A stretch of DNA of 37,803 bases from an uncultured Thermoguttaceae bacterium (GTDB taxonomy: Bacteria; Planctomycetota; Planctomycetia; Pirellulales; Thermoguttaceae): assembly GCA_938042245.1 (NCBI GenBank), contig CALIRO010000022.1, forward strand, positions 1 to 37,803, in the 5' to 3' direction. The notes beneath the pieces were generated by a model, which was given only the letters and a program-made list of their open reading frames with translations, searched no databases and had not been told where the DNA came from. Each line of letters begins with the position of its first letter. The stretch's first letter is position 1. Positions 23,334 through 32,014 of this stretch are shown here, one piece after another. Made by a program: the position numbers and the translations under genes.

Positions 23334-24566
23334 ATGGGCTGGCTGCTCCGGTATGGCGTGGACCTTCAGGGGGAACTGGAGCTGGACGAGCGGGTCTTGG
23401 TCGTCGAGGATGGCACTTGCTGGCCAGAGCCGCCTCCGCCCTTAGCCGAGTGTGTGGCAAAGGCCCTGGAAAACCCCTTGGGATTTCCTCCGCTGTGGCA
23501 GTCGATCATTCCAGGGGATCATGTAACGTTGGTTTTGGAGGAGGGCCTGCCCCATCCGGAACAAGTGGTCCAGGCCGTAGTGCAGGTCTTGCTGGCAGCC
23601 CAAATCGCTCCGGAAGATATTACTATTCTGTGTCCAGCTCAACCCCAATCGGAGCCGAGGGTTCCAGTGGCGCTTCTGCCCGAGCCGATCCGCCGACGGA
23701 TCATGCTGCGTCGGCATGATCCAGCAGATCCAGGCTGTTTGGCCTATTTGGCCTCCACCGAAGCCGGACATCGGGTGCTTTTGCATCGGGCGATTGTGGA
23801 TGCGGATGTGGTCCTGCCGATCGGGTGTCAGCAAAGCGACCAAGCCCCGGACTATTTTGGACTGTTCAGCGGAGTGTATCCTGCCTTTTCCGACCTGGCA
23901 GCCCAGAGACGGTTTCGAGCTTGGACTTTTCGAGCCCAGCGGGGGGCGGAAAAACGGTTGTTGATGGCTGAGGTTCGGGAGGTGGCTTGGCTTTTGGGTT
24001 CTGCGTTTGCCATTCAGTTAGTGCCCGGCCCAGGCCAGCGGATTGTAGAGGTCTTGGCCGGCCAGATTCAGCAGGTCGGGCGGGCCAGCGCCCACCGCTA
24101 TCAGGCGATTTGGAAGCGATGGGTACCCCGGCGTGCCCGGTTAGTCGTGGCGGCCATTCCCGGCGGCCCAGCAGAACAGACCTGGCAGAGTTTGGCCCGA
24201 GCCTTGGCCACCGCCGGCAGGTTGGTTGAACCCAGCGGCGCCATTGCCGTCTGCTCTACCCTCAGCCAACCCCCCGGCCAAGCCATCCAAGCTCTGCTCG
24301 GTGCAAAACATCCTCTCCAGGCGCTGAAACGTCTTGGACCCGATCTGCCCGACGATACCCTCCAGGCTGTACAAATTCTCCGCACCCAACGCCATGCACG
24401 GGTTTTCCTGCTTAGCCACCTGGAAGAGCAATTGGTGGAAGCCCTCCGTCTGACGCCGCTGGGGGATTTCAGCCAATTGGCCCAATTGGTCCGCCAGGCC
24501 CCCTCCTGCATCGTGCTGCCCGAGGCCCAATATGCCATGGTTGAGGTAGCGCCTCCCTCCGGCTAA
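23334..24566 (+). CDS. LarA-like (DUF2088) protein lacking the cofactor lysine motif
   Basis: The product (410 aa) resembles the nickel-pincer lactate racemase family in length and layout: LRYG near the start, DHVTLVLEEGLPHP, then VLLHRAIVDADVVLPIG, where LarA proteins have the NPN-binding region. True LarA has a conserved histidine after that strand and a YSGGAK motif whose lysine is covalently linked to the nickel-pincer nucleotide. Here the segment reads CQQSDQAPDYFGLFSGVYP, with no lysine and no histidine at these places. The protein is therefore unlikely to be a canonical racemase. ATG 23334 has only a weak GGA before it. A non-enzymatic, different-cofactor or relic role is possible. There is no larB, larC or larE gene in the window. 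Confidence 0.75.
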   Translation: MGWLLRYGVDLQGELELDERVLVVEDGTCWPEPPPPLAECVAKALENPLGFPPLWQSIIPGDHVTLVLEEGLPHPEQVVQAVVQVLLAAQIAPEDITILCPAQPQSEPRVPVALLPEPIRRRIMLRRHDPADPGCLAYLASTEAGHRVLLHRAIVDADVVLPIGCQQSDQAPDYFGLFSGVYPAFSDLAAQRRFRAWTFRAQRGAEKRLLMAEVREVAWLLGSAFAIQLVPGPGQRIVEVLAGQIQQVGRASAHRYQAIWKRWVPRRARLVVAAIPGGPAEQTWQSLARALATAGRLVEPSGAIAVCSTLSQPPGQAIQALLGAKHPLQALKRLGPDLPDDTLQAVQILRTQRHARVFLLSHLEEQLVEALRLTPLGDFSQLAQLVRQAPSCIVLPEAQYAMVEVAPPSG

Positions 24567-24580
24567 TCCACGGTTCCAGA

Positions 24581-24810
24581 GCAGAAGGCGGAAGGCAGAT
24601 TCCCTGAAACCCCTCCGGAGGGAAGCGGCGTTTTCCATAGGGGTTGGAAGTGGGGATGGTAGGCTGGCCATGAGAAAGCGGAAGCCAGAAGGCCGATGCC
24701 AGAGGGCAGACGAAACTTCGATTGTCTGCGATAAGCGATTGACAATAGGCGCTCGGCGATCTCCGAGGTGCGATAAGTGATCTGGGATCTGCGATGGAGG
24801 ATAAATGATC
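24581..24810 (+). repeat. Low-complexity decayed tandem repeats (AGAAGGC / GCGAT words)
   Basis: Two blocks of AGAAGGCGGAAGGCAGA-like words (24581-24599 and 24676-24710) are followed by a block of GCGATAAGCGATT / GCGATCTCCGAGG / GCGATAAGTGATCTGGGATC words (24727-24810). They look like eroded short tandem repeats. They fill the gap upstream of the YggS gene. Confidence 0.5.
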
Positions 24811-24853
24811 TTTTGTACCTTTTCCCCGAGTTGGCCGGAAGGACTAATTTGCC

Positions 24854-25576
24854 GTGGTCGATTCCCAAGCCCAAAAAGCACGCCGGATTCAGCAGAACCT
24901 GGCAAGGGTTTTAGAGCGGATGGCCGAAGCGGCCCACCGCAGCGGCCGAAAGCCGGAGGAAGTTCGGCTGGTGGCTGTTACCAAATATGTGGGCCCGGAG
25001 GAGATTCGATGGTTGGTGGAGGCAGGCTGTCGTTTATTGGGGGAGAGTCGGCCGCAGGCGCTTTGGGCAAAAGCTGCCACCCTGACCGACCTGCCCATCC
25101 AATGGCATTTGGTGGGCCACTTGCAGCGGAATAAGGTAGCACGTACCTTGCCGCTGGTGCAGATGATTCAATCGGTCGATAGCCTTCGGCTGCTGGAGGC
25201 GTTGAATCAGCAGGCGGCCAAACTGGGCCGGGCGATCCCGGTGCTTTTGGAGGTGAACATTTCGGGCGAAGCCAGCAAGACCGGCTTGCCGCCGCAAGAA
25301 CTGGAGCCAATTCTGGCCCAACTGCCTGAGTTTCCTTATGTACAGGTTCAGGGGTTGATGACTCTGGCGGGCCTGGAAGGCGGCGCGGAGCGGGCCCGCC
25401 GGGATTTTGCTGCCCTCCGCCAGCTCCGAGATCAGCTCCAGCCACACTGCCCCGAAGGCGTCCGGTTAGACGAACTCTCCATGGGCATGAGCAGCGATTT
25501 CGAAGCGGCCATCCAAGAAGGCGCCACCATGGTCCGCATCGGCGCCGCCCTGTTTGAAGGAATTCTGCCAGACTGA
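24854..25576 (+). CDS. yggS: YggS-family PLP-binding protein
   Basis: The product (240 aa) is a member of the PLPBP/YggS family. It binds pyridoxal phosphate in a single TIM-barrel domain and helps keep vitamin B6 and amino-acid pools balanced; no catalytic reaction is established. The PLP lysine is Lys44 in LVAVTKYV. Other family segments are LGESRPQ (usually LGENR/YVQE), WHLVGHLQRNK, LLEVNISGEASKTG, GLMTL, and the phosphate loop SMGMSSDFEAAI...TMVRIG. GTG 24854 is the likely start, with GGAAGGA about 11 bases upstream. It is not adjacent to the usual proC or sepF neighbours. Confidence 0.95.
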   Translation: MVDSQAQKARRIQQNLARVLERMAEAAHRSGRKPEEVRLVAVTKYVGPEEIRWLVEAGCRLLGESRPQALWAKAATLTDLPIQWHLVGHLQRNKVARTLPLVQMIQSVDSLRLLEALNQQAAKLGRAIPVLLEVNISGEASKTGLPPQELEPILAQLPEFPYVQVQGLMTLAGLEGGAERARRDFAALRQLRDQLQPHCPEGVRLDELSMGMSSDFEAAIQEGATMVRIGAALFEGILPD

Positions 25577-25761
25577 AATGCTGCTCCAAGAGGATTGGAG
25601 AACCAGGCCGTTTCCCAAACGCATCCCTCGGTTCGGCTAATTTGGCCCCTGCCCAATCCGCCAATCCGAGCCATCTCCTTCTCCAAAAATAGGGAATGGT
25701 CCAGCTTGGGGAATAGATGGGATTTTTCATCGTTGCCTCTTTCGATGCAGGAGTACCATCA

Positions 25762-28700
25762 ATGTCCACCAACCGAATCTCGCCAAAGGGACTTCGTACA
25801 ATGAACGTGTTGGTTCTTCCGGCCCTACCGATCCGACGGACGGCAAGAGAGCTCCCTGGGATTCAGAAGCTCCTAATCCTTCCCGGTCTATTGTTGCTGC
25901 TTAGTATCCAGCCAGAAGGGGCGTCGGTGGAAATGAGTTGTATTTCCGCCGTCTTTTCCGCGGAGACAAAACCCCCGGGTGCCGAAACGTCGCCGCCAAA
26001 CCAACCTCCGGTTAGCCGGGTCCGACTGCTGGCCATGGAACCAACGCCCCTGTACATCCAAAAAGATCGCCAACTACTGCAAACGGTGGAAATCTCCTTG
26101 GAAAATTCCGGGGAGCCCGTGGAAGCCAAACTGGTGATCAAATGGTCTAGAGGTCAGGTGTCCATTCCTCTGGGCAAACTCGCCAAAGGAAAATCCACCG
26201 TACAGGCCCATCTGCCCCATCTGGAAAAGGGGGCCGAAATGGAATGGACGCTCTTCCTGGACGGCAAACCCACAGACCGGGGCAGCATCGCCTGGCAGCC
26301 CGGACGCCTTTGGGAAGTTTGCCTGGTACCCATCTGCCACCATGACCTGGGCTATACGGACAGCATCGAAAACGTACTGCGCCTATATGAACAATTTTAC
26401 GATCAGGTGCTCCGATTCTGTGCCCAGACCGATGATTTCCCCGAAGAGGCCAAGTTCCGTTATACGGTCGAGGGGAGTTGGTCCTTGCAGCATTATTTGG
26501 AAAACCGGCCGCCGGAAACAGCAGAAAAACTGGGCAAATATCTCCGGGAAGGCCGAATTGAAGTTCAGGCTCTATATGGTAATTTGATCACCAATCTGTT
26601 GGCCCATGAAGAGCAGATTCGGGCCTTGTATCCGTCATTTCGAATGAAGCGGCGGTTTGGGGCGCCGATTCGGACGGCCAGTACGACCGATATTCCCGGT
26701 TTGAGTTGGGGCCTGCCTACGGTGTTGGCTGGCGCCGGGGTGGACAGCTTTTTTGCTGGACTGGCCACCTACTTTGAGTGGGAACGCCGCGACATCCACA
26801 GCTTTTGGGACGAGTCGGCCATTTTGCGCCATGGTCGTCCGGATGCCTTCTGGTGGGAGGGGCCGGACGGAGGGCGGATTTTGGTGTATTATCAAGGCGG
26901 CTACGGCTGCTGGTCGCCCGATTCTTACGAAGATGTTTTGGACAACCTGCCCCGAATGCTTCGGGAGATGGAAAAGCAAGGCACGCCGTTTTCCGTGGTT
27001 CGGTTTGCCGGCTATGGCTGCGGGGACAACACTCCACCCAGCCTTCGGCCAAGCCAAATTGTGCGGGAGTGGAACAGCCGATGGGCCTACCCACGCCTCT
27101 ATGTAGCCACCAACGCGATGTTTTTTGAAAAACTCCATCGCCAGTGCCAGCAGCAAAAGGACATCCGCACCTTCCGGGGCGACCTGCCAGAAACGGATTA
27201 TGTGGTCGGCGCTACCTCGACAGCCCGAGAAACTATACGGAACCGGCTTACACATGATCAATTGCCCACGGCAGAAAAATGGGCAGCCGTGGCTACCCTG
27301 ATGACCGGCGCCGGCTATCCCGCCCAGGAACTGGCTCAGGCCTACGACAATATGCTGCTATACGATGAACACACCTGGGGGATGCACTCCGGCTTGCAGG
27401 TGAGCCGACGGCAAGATTGGTCTTGGAGCGATAAGGCCCGGTATGCCTATCGGGCGGCTGGGTTGGCCGAGGACGTGCTGGAGCAAAGCGTCCAGCACCT
27501 GGCTAGTCAGGTCCGTCGGTCTGAAGAGGGCCGATATATCGTGGTGTTTAATCCGTTGGGGTTTGCCCGAACCGATCTGGTACGGATAACAAAGTTCGGA
27601 TCCCCGGACCAAGGCTTTGATCCAGCCAATCCGCCGGAACTGGTGGATTTGCAAACCGGCGCCCGGGTGGCCTGCCAGATTGTGGAAATAAGTTCCCCTC
27701 ACTTGCCCGTCTCGGATGCAGCCGCTCGATATGGCCGAGGGCAGTTCAATCCGTCGGAACGTTTTGAGCTGGTCTTTGTGGCCGAGGATGTGCCGCCGTT
27801 GGGCTGGAAGAGCTATCGGCTGGCCCCAGCCGCCAAACAAAGACCATCCGCCGCTCCATCCCCCGAAAAACCTTCTGAGAGTGAGGGAAAACCCTTGGCG
27901 GGCCAAAAAGCTTCCGCTGTCGAAACTCCTTTGGCGGGAAGCCTCCGCCTCGGCCCCAACAGCCTAGAAAACCGATTTTTCCGCCTGGTGCTGAATCCCC
28001 AGACTGGGGCCATTCAAAGCCTCTATGACAAGGAACTCCGGCGGGAGCTGGTCGATCCGGCTGCTCCGCACGGCCTGGGCCAATTGGTGGTCAAAGAGGT
28101 CCAGACCGCCCAACTGGCTGAGCCGCAAAAGGCAACCATTCAGCCCGGCCAAACCGGGCCCGTCTATGCCAGCCTGCTGGTTAGCGGCCAAGCCCTCGGC
28201 TGTCCCCAGGTCAGCCAGGAAATTATCCTTTACGAAAAACTAAAACGGGTTGACCTGGCGGTTCGAGTGCTTCGAGACGCTACCCCCATGCTGGAACTTT
28301 ATATAGCATTTCCCTTCCAGATGGACAAACCTCAGTTTGCTTTAGAGGGTCCGCATTCAGTGATTCGGCCTTTTGAGGATCAACTGCCCGGGTCGAACAC
28401 CAACTATTATGCGGTGCAGCATTGGGCGGCGGTTTCCGACGGGCGGCACAGTGCGGTTGTAGCGCCGCTGGAAGCCCATCTAGTGGAGTTTGGGGGGCTA
28501 TGGCCCTGCTATGTGTCGCAGGCGCACCATGGCGTTACCGCTCCCGATTTTGGCCGACCGTTCGCCAGGCAAGAGGAAATCACCAAGGGGTACATATATT
28601 CCTTCCTCCATGCCAGTAATTTCCGCACCAATTTTCCGGTTCTTCAGCAGGCCGATCTGCTTTGGCGGTTTTCCGTTACCAGCCTGGCGGGCGAGTGGCG

Positions 28701-29064
28701 GAGCGGCCGGGCGGGGCAATTTGGCTGGTCGTCGGCCAATCCGCTCCTTGGGGTGCTCGTGGAAGGCAAAGCCGATGGCCCGCTGGAGCCAGTGATGAGC
28801 ATCTGTCAGGTTGAACCACCCCATCTGTTGCTGCTGGCGGTCAAGCAGGCCGAGGACGGCCAAGGCATGATCCTCCGCCTTTGGGAATCTGTCGGCCAAC
28901 CCGGCCAGGCCAAGCTCCAGTTTCCCCATCACCGGCTCCAGAAAGCCTGGCTTGCCAACCTAGTGGAAGAAAACCAAACCGAACTGCCAACGGAGGACCA
29001 CCACCTGCGCGTGGCAGTCAAACCGTTCCAGCCAGTTACGCTCCGGGTGCTATTTGCTGAGTGA
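25762..29064 (+). CDS. Secreted GH38-type alpha-mannosidase-like hydrolase
   Basis: The product is 1100 aa. It has an N-terminal signal or anchor (about 25-50, LLILPGLLLLLSIQP). After a beta-sandwich region (about 75-180) comes the GH38 catalytic domain, with the zinc pair His193 and Asp195 in ICHHDLGYTDS (canonical HxD), the candidate nucleophile Asp310 in TTDIPGLSWGLP, and His537 in YDEHTWGMHS. A middle helical region and a large C-terminal beta-sandwich region (about 690-1100) follow. GH38 enzymes are retaining zinc-dependent alpha-mannosidases, but the wide family includes other specificities. ATG 25762 follows AGGAG with 8-base spacing. ATG 25801 and an earlier open frame from 25717 are alternatives. 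It stands alone between non-carbohydrate genes, so its substrate is unknown. Confidence 0.9.
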   Translation: MSTNRISPKGLRTMNVLVLPALPIRRTARELPGIQKLLILPGLLLLLSIQPEGASVEMSCISAVFSAETKPPGAETSPPNQPPVSRVRLLAMEPTPLYIQKDRQLLQTVEISLENSGEPVEAKLVIKWSRGQVSIPLGKLAKGKSTVQAHLPHLEKGAEMEWTLFLDGKPTDRGSIAWQPGRLWEVCLVPICHHDLGYTDSIENVLRLYEQFYDQVLRFCAQTDDFPEEAKFRYTVEGSWSLQHYLENRPPETAEKLGKYLREGRIEVQALYGNLITNLLAHEEQIRALYPSFRMKRRFGAPIRTASTTDIPGLSWGLPTVLAGAGVDSFFAGLATYFEWERRDIHSFWDESAILRHGRPDAFWWEGPDGGRILVYYQGGYGCWSPDSYEDVLDNLPRMLREMEKQGTPFSVVRFAGYGCGDNTPPSLRPSQIVREWNSRWAYPRLYVATNAMFFEKLHRQCQQQKDIRTFRGDLPETDYVVGATSTARETIRNRLTHDQLPTAEKWAAVATLMTGAGYPAQELAQAYDNMLLYDEHTWGMHSGLQVSRRQDWSWSDKARYAYRAAGLAEDVLEQSVQHLASQVRRSEEGRYIVVFNPLGFARTDLVRITKFGSPDQGFDPANPPELVDLQTGARVACQIVEISSPHLPVSDAAARYGRGQFNPSERFELVFVAEDVPPLGWKSYRLAPAAKQRPSAAPSPEKPSESEGKPLAGQKASAVETPLAGSLRLGPNSLENRFFRLVLNPQTGAIQSLYDKELRRELVDPAAPHGLGQLVVKEVQTAQLAEPQKATIQPGQTGPVYASLLVSGQALGCPQVSQEIILYEKLKRVDLAVRVLRDATPMLELYIAFPFQMDKPQFALEGPHSVIRPFEDQLPGSNTNYYAVQHWAAVSDGRHSAVVAPLEAHLVEFGGLWPCYVSQAHHGVTAPDFGRPFARQEEITKGYIYSFLHASNFRTNFPVLQQADLLWRFSVTSLAGEWRSGRAGQFGWSSANPLLGVLVEGKADGPLEPVMSICQVEPPHLLLLAVKQAEDGQGMILRLWESVGQPGQAKLQFPHHRLQKAWLANLVEENQTELPTEDHHLRVAVKPFQPVTLRVLFAE

Positions 29065-29127
29065 TCTTTGGCTCTAGAGCACTGGGAGGCTCAATGGGGC
29101 TTCGGAGGGGCGAAGATTGAGGAACAT

Positions 29128-30381
29128 TTAAGCATGTATAGGCGACCACCCCGCTCCTAACATTTCTTCCAGTGGCTGGCGGCAGAGTTGGCTGGTCATG
29201 CCGGCCAGCACCTCTGCCATTTGCCGAAGCGCCCGAGCTGGCAACTCTAGGCAGAAGGGGAGGAAAACGAGTCGGTTTAAGATGGCGCGGCTCAACAGGG
29301 GGTCCAATTCGGGTCGGTTTTCCGGCGGGGGGACCAATCGGAGGCTGCTTCGGCTGGTGGCGTCGAAGCCGGCTCGAGCCAGGGCGGCAATAACAGCCGG
29401 TGGCTCCTCGGCCAAAATCGGAAACACCCAGTAGGAGTGTGTTTTGGCTCGGCTACCCGGCCGCTCCAGATCCCCTGGCAGAAGCTGAACCAAATAATGG
29501 CCTCGGCCGATCCGCTCCTGAAGCCGTTGTTCCGGGTAATTCCACAAACGGCGTACCAGCATGGCCAGCAGCGGATCGGAGGGCTGGCAGCGGATACGCT
29601 GAAAGAAGCCGGGACCGGGAAACCCACGAGCGGCATTACTGATTATTTGATCATGATCCCAGTCGGCCATTCGGCACGTGGCAATCACCACATCGCAAAT
29701 CGGCCGGGAACAAGCCGCCTTTAAGACCGCATATTTGAAAAGCCGTTTCAAATACGTATGCCGCGGTTGCCGGGGATATTGACTGTGACGGTCTTGCATC
29801 CGGCGCAAAAGTTGCGGGTCCCGAACCCGCAGCACCGCTCCGCCCAAGGCAGTAGCCGTCTTGATCGGACCAAAACTAAACATCACGACATCGCTTTCCG
29901 GATGGCCCTCATAGCCTCGGCAGAGAAACCCCTGGGCGCAGTCTTCCAGCACCAGCAGGCCATGCTGACGGGCAAAGTCCAGGATCGGCTCCATCGGGAT
30001 AATGATGCCGAATAGATGAGCCACCACGATCGCCCGCGTCCTCGGCGAAAGGGCCTTTTCGAGCATTTCCCGTCGAGGGGCCATGGTGGCCGGGTCCACA
30101 TCCACTGGCACCGGCGTCAGGCCATGGTGGGCGACAATCCGTGGCATATCCGGAATGGTAAGAGCCGTCATCATCACTTCAGTTCCGGCCGGTAGCCCCA
30201 CAGCCGCCCAAAACAGATCAAACCCGGTGCGAACGGAAAGGCAGGGGAAAATTTGTTCCGCCATGCTCCAATAGTGGCGAATTTCCCACTCCAAGCGGCG
30301 CCGGTCCAGGGGCCGACCCGTACAAGCTATCCCATAGGCAATGTCCGACCAGCCAATGTCAAACCGCATCCGCACCCACAT
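29128..30381 (-). CDS. DegT/DnrJ/EryC1-type PLP aminotransferase
   Basis: The product (417 aa) is of the family that transaminates nucleotide keto-sugars or other keto substrates. Recognisable parts are RTGFDLFWAAVGLPAGTEV (usually SGTxAL...), VDVDPATM, VAHLFG, the PLP-contacting VLEDCAQGF with Asp147, and the Schiff-base lysine Lys174 in SFGPIKTATALGGA. The C-terminal part has an ordinary small domain (HSYWVFPILAEEPP). The N-terminus is divergent. ATG 30381 follows GGAG at 8-base spacing. No nucleotide-sugar synthesis or glycosyltransferase genes adjoin it; the next gene on the same strand is a sigma-54 response regulator 124 bases upstream. The substrate is unknown. Confidence 0.85.
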   Translation of the reverse strand: MWVRMRFDIGWSDIAYGIACTGRPLDRRRLEWEIRHYWSMAEQIFPCLSVRTGFDLFWAAVGLPAGTEVMMTALTIPDMPRIVAHHGLTPVPVDVDPATMAPRREMLEKALSPRTRAIVVAHLFGIIIPMEPILDFARQHGLLVLEDCAQGFLCRGYEGHPESDVVMFSFGPIKTATALGGAVLRVRDPQLLRRMQDRHSQYPRQPRHTYLKRLFKYAVLKAACSRPICDVVIATCRMADWDHDQIISNAARGFPGPGFFQRIRCQPSDPLLAMLVRRLWNYPEQRLQERIGRGHYLVQLLPGDLERPGSRAKTHSYWVFPILAEEPPAVIAALARAGFDATSRSSLRLVPPPENRPELDPLLSRAILNRLVFLPFCLELPARALRQMAEVLAGMTSQLCRQPLEEMLGAGWSPIHA

Positions 30382-30505
30382 CGTGGCGTCTCCATTGCGT
30401 CGAAGCGGGGACTCCCAAGGTCATAGAGGCGCTGGAGCCACCCCGCGACGATACGAATTCTACCCGAACCTTTCCCCGAGCAAAAGGCCAACTCCTGCAG
30501 GACTG

Positions 30506-31873
30506 TTAGGAGGAGGATTGTTCTTGTTGGAGGGCGCGGAGTTTGTAGATAAGGGTTCGTCGGCTGATGCCGAGCTTTTTGGCGGCCTGAGTGCGGTTGC
30601 CGCCGCATTCTTGCAGAGCGGCCAGGATGGCCGCTCGTTCCAATTGGTCGAGCCGACCTGCCGACGCCGGCCGTTGGGCCCCCGTCTGAGCCAAGGCAGC
30701 CACCGACGGCGGTAAATGTTCCGGCAAAATCACATCTCCCCGACACAACAGGCAAGCCCGATGGATGGCATTTCGCAATTGGCGTACATTGCCTGGCCAA
30801 CTGTAGGCCAAAAGACACTCCGTAGCCTGCGGCGAAAACCGCACCGTAGCCCCGGCAAACTCCTGCGCAAATTGTCGAGCTAGGGGCAGGATGTCTTCCG
30901 GCCGGTCGGCAAGAGTTGGCAGGGTAAGTTCGACAACATTCAACCGATAGTACAAATCTTCACGAAACCGGCCGGCTCGAACCTCCTCGGCCAAATTGCG
31001 GTTGGTAGCCCCAATAAGCCGAATGTCCACCTCCACCGGCCGATCGCTTCCGACCGGCATGATCTGCCCGCTTTCCAAGGCCCGCAGGAGTTTAGGTTGC
31101 AGATGCAGCGGCAGTTCGCCGATTTCATCCAGGAATAAAGTCCCTGTATGAGCAGCCCGGAAAAGTCCCAGCCGATCTCGGTCCGCCCCGGTAAAAGCCC
31201 CCTTGGTGTGCCCAAAAAGTTCGCTCTCCAAAAGCGTTTCTGGCAGTCCGGCACAATTGGCGATTACCAACGGCCCAGCAGCCCGGGAACTGGCCCGATG
31301 GATCAATTGGGCAATCATCTCCTTGCCGCTGCCGGTCGGACCGGTAATCAGCACCGGAACATCCGAGGGTGCGACCACGGCCACCGTTTGAAGCACCCGC
31401 CGCATCGCCGTACTTTCACAGACCAAACCCGGAACTAACTTTTTTAGCCGGTCCATAGTCGGCGCCTCGGCAGGAACATTTGTGGCCGCACTAGCGCCCG
31501 GCTTCCAGTCGGCCAAGGCATCCGCCACCACCGCAGCCAGCTCCTCCAGATCCAGGGGCTTGGCCAGATAATCGGTGACCCCTTGTTTGATAGCCGAAAC
31601 AGCCTGCCGAAGGTCGGCATAGGCGGTGATGACCACCACGGGCGTCTGGATACCCTGCTGCCGCACAGCGCCCAGCAGGTCCAACCCACTCTGATCCGGA
31701 AGTCGGACATCCAACAGAATCAGATCAACGGTTTGGGCGCGGAGAAGATCCTTTGCCTGGCTGGCTGAAGCCGCCTCGGCCACCTGGTAGCCCAACGATC
31801 GGAGAAAGTCGGTCAGCAGGCGGCGCTGGGCCGGTTCGTCTTCCACCAGAAGGATGTTCGGTTGGCTATGCAT
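30506..31873 (-). CDS. NtrC-type sigma-54 response regulator
   Basis: The product (455 aa) has three domains. The receiver (about 6-122) has acidic residues Glu11/Asp12, phospho-acceptor Asp55 ([10 protein letters not shown]), Thr83 and Lys105. The AAA+ sigma-54 domain (about 150-385) has Walker A GPTGSGKE (178-185), a canonical GAFTGA (225-230) and Walker B GTLFLDE (244-250). A Fis-type HTH (about 425-450, [19 protein letters not shown]) ends it. It is probably phosphorylated by the histidine kinase encoded just upstream on the same strand. ATG 31873 starts where receiver homology begins. An earlier in-frame ATG at 31948 is possible, and neither has a strong ribosome binding site. Target genes are unknown. 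Confidence 0.93.
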   Translation of the reverse strand: MHSQPNILLVEDEPAQRRLLTDFLRSLGYQVAEAASASQAKDLLRAQTVDLILLDVRLPDQSGLDLLGAVRQQGIQTPVVVITAYADLRQAVSAIKQGVTDYLAKPLDLEELAAVVADALADWKPGASAATNVPAEAPTMDRLKKLVPGLVCESTAMRRVLQTVAVVAPSDVPVLITGPTGSGKEMIAQLIHRASSRAAGPLVIANCAGLPETLLESELFGHTKGAFTGADRDRLGLFRAAHTGTLFLDEIGELPLHLQPKLLRALESGQIMPVGSDRPVEVDIRLIGATNRNLAEEVRAGRFREDLYYRLNVVELTLPTLADRPEDILPLARQFAQEFAGATVRFSPQATECLLAYSWPGNVRQLRNAIHRACLLCRGDVILPEHLPPSVAALAQTGAQRPASAGRLDQLERAAILAALQECGGNRTQAAKKLGISRRTLIYKLRALQQEQSSS

Positions 31874-32014
31874 GGCCAAAGGGGTTATGGGATAGACCGT
31901 TGGGGAATCCGTATGGTGTCCTCTTGGCCCGCATGGGTGAGGTACCATGGGACCAAGGGGACGCCGCTTCAGGGAGAGTATTTCCGGCGGCAGACCTATC
32001 CTCTCAGGGAGTTC

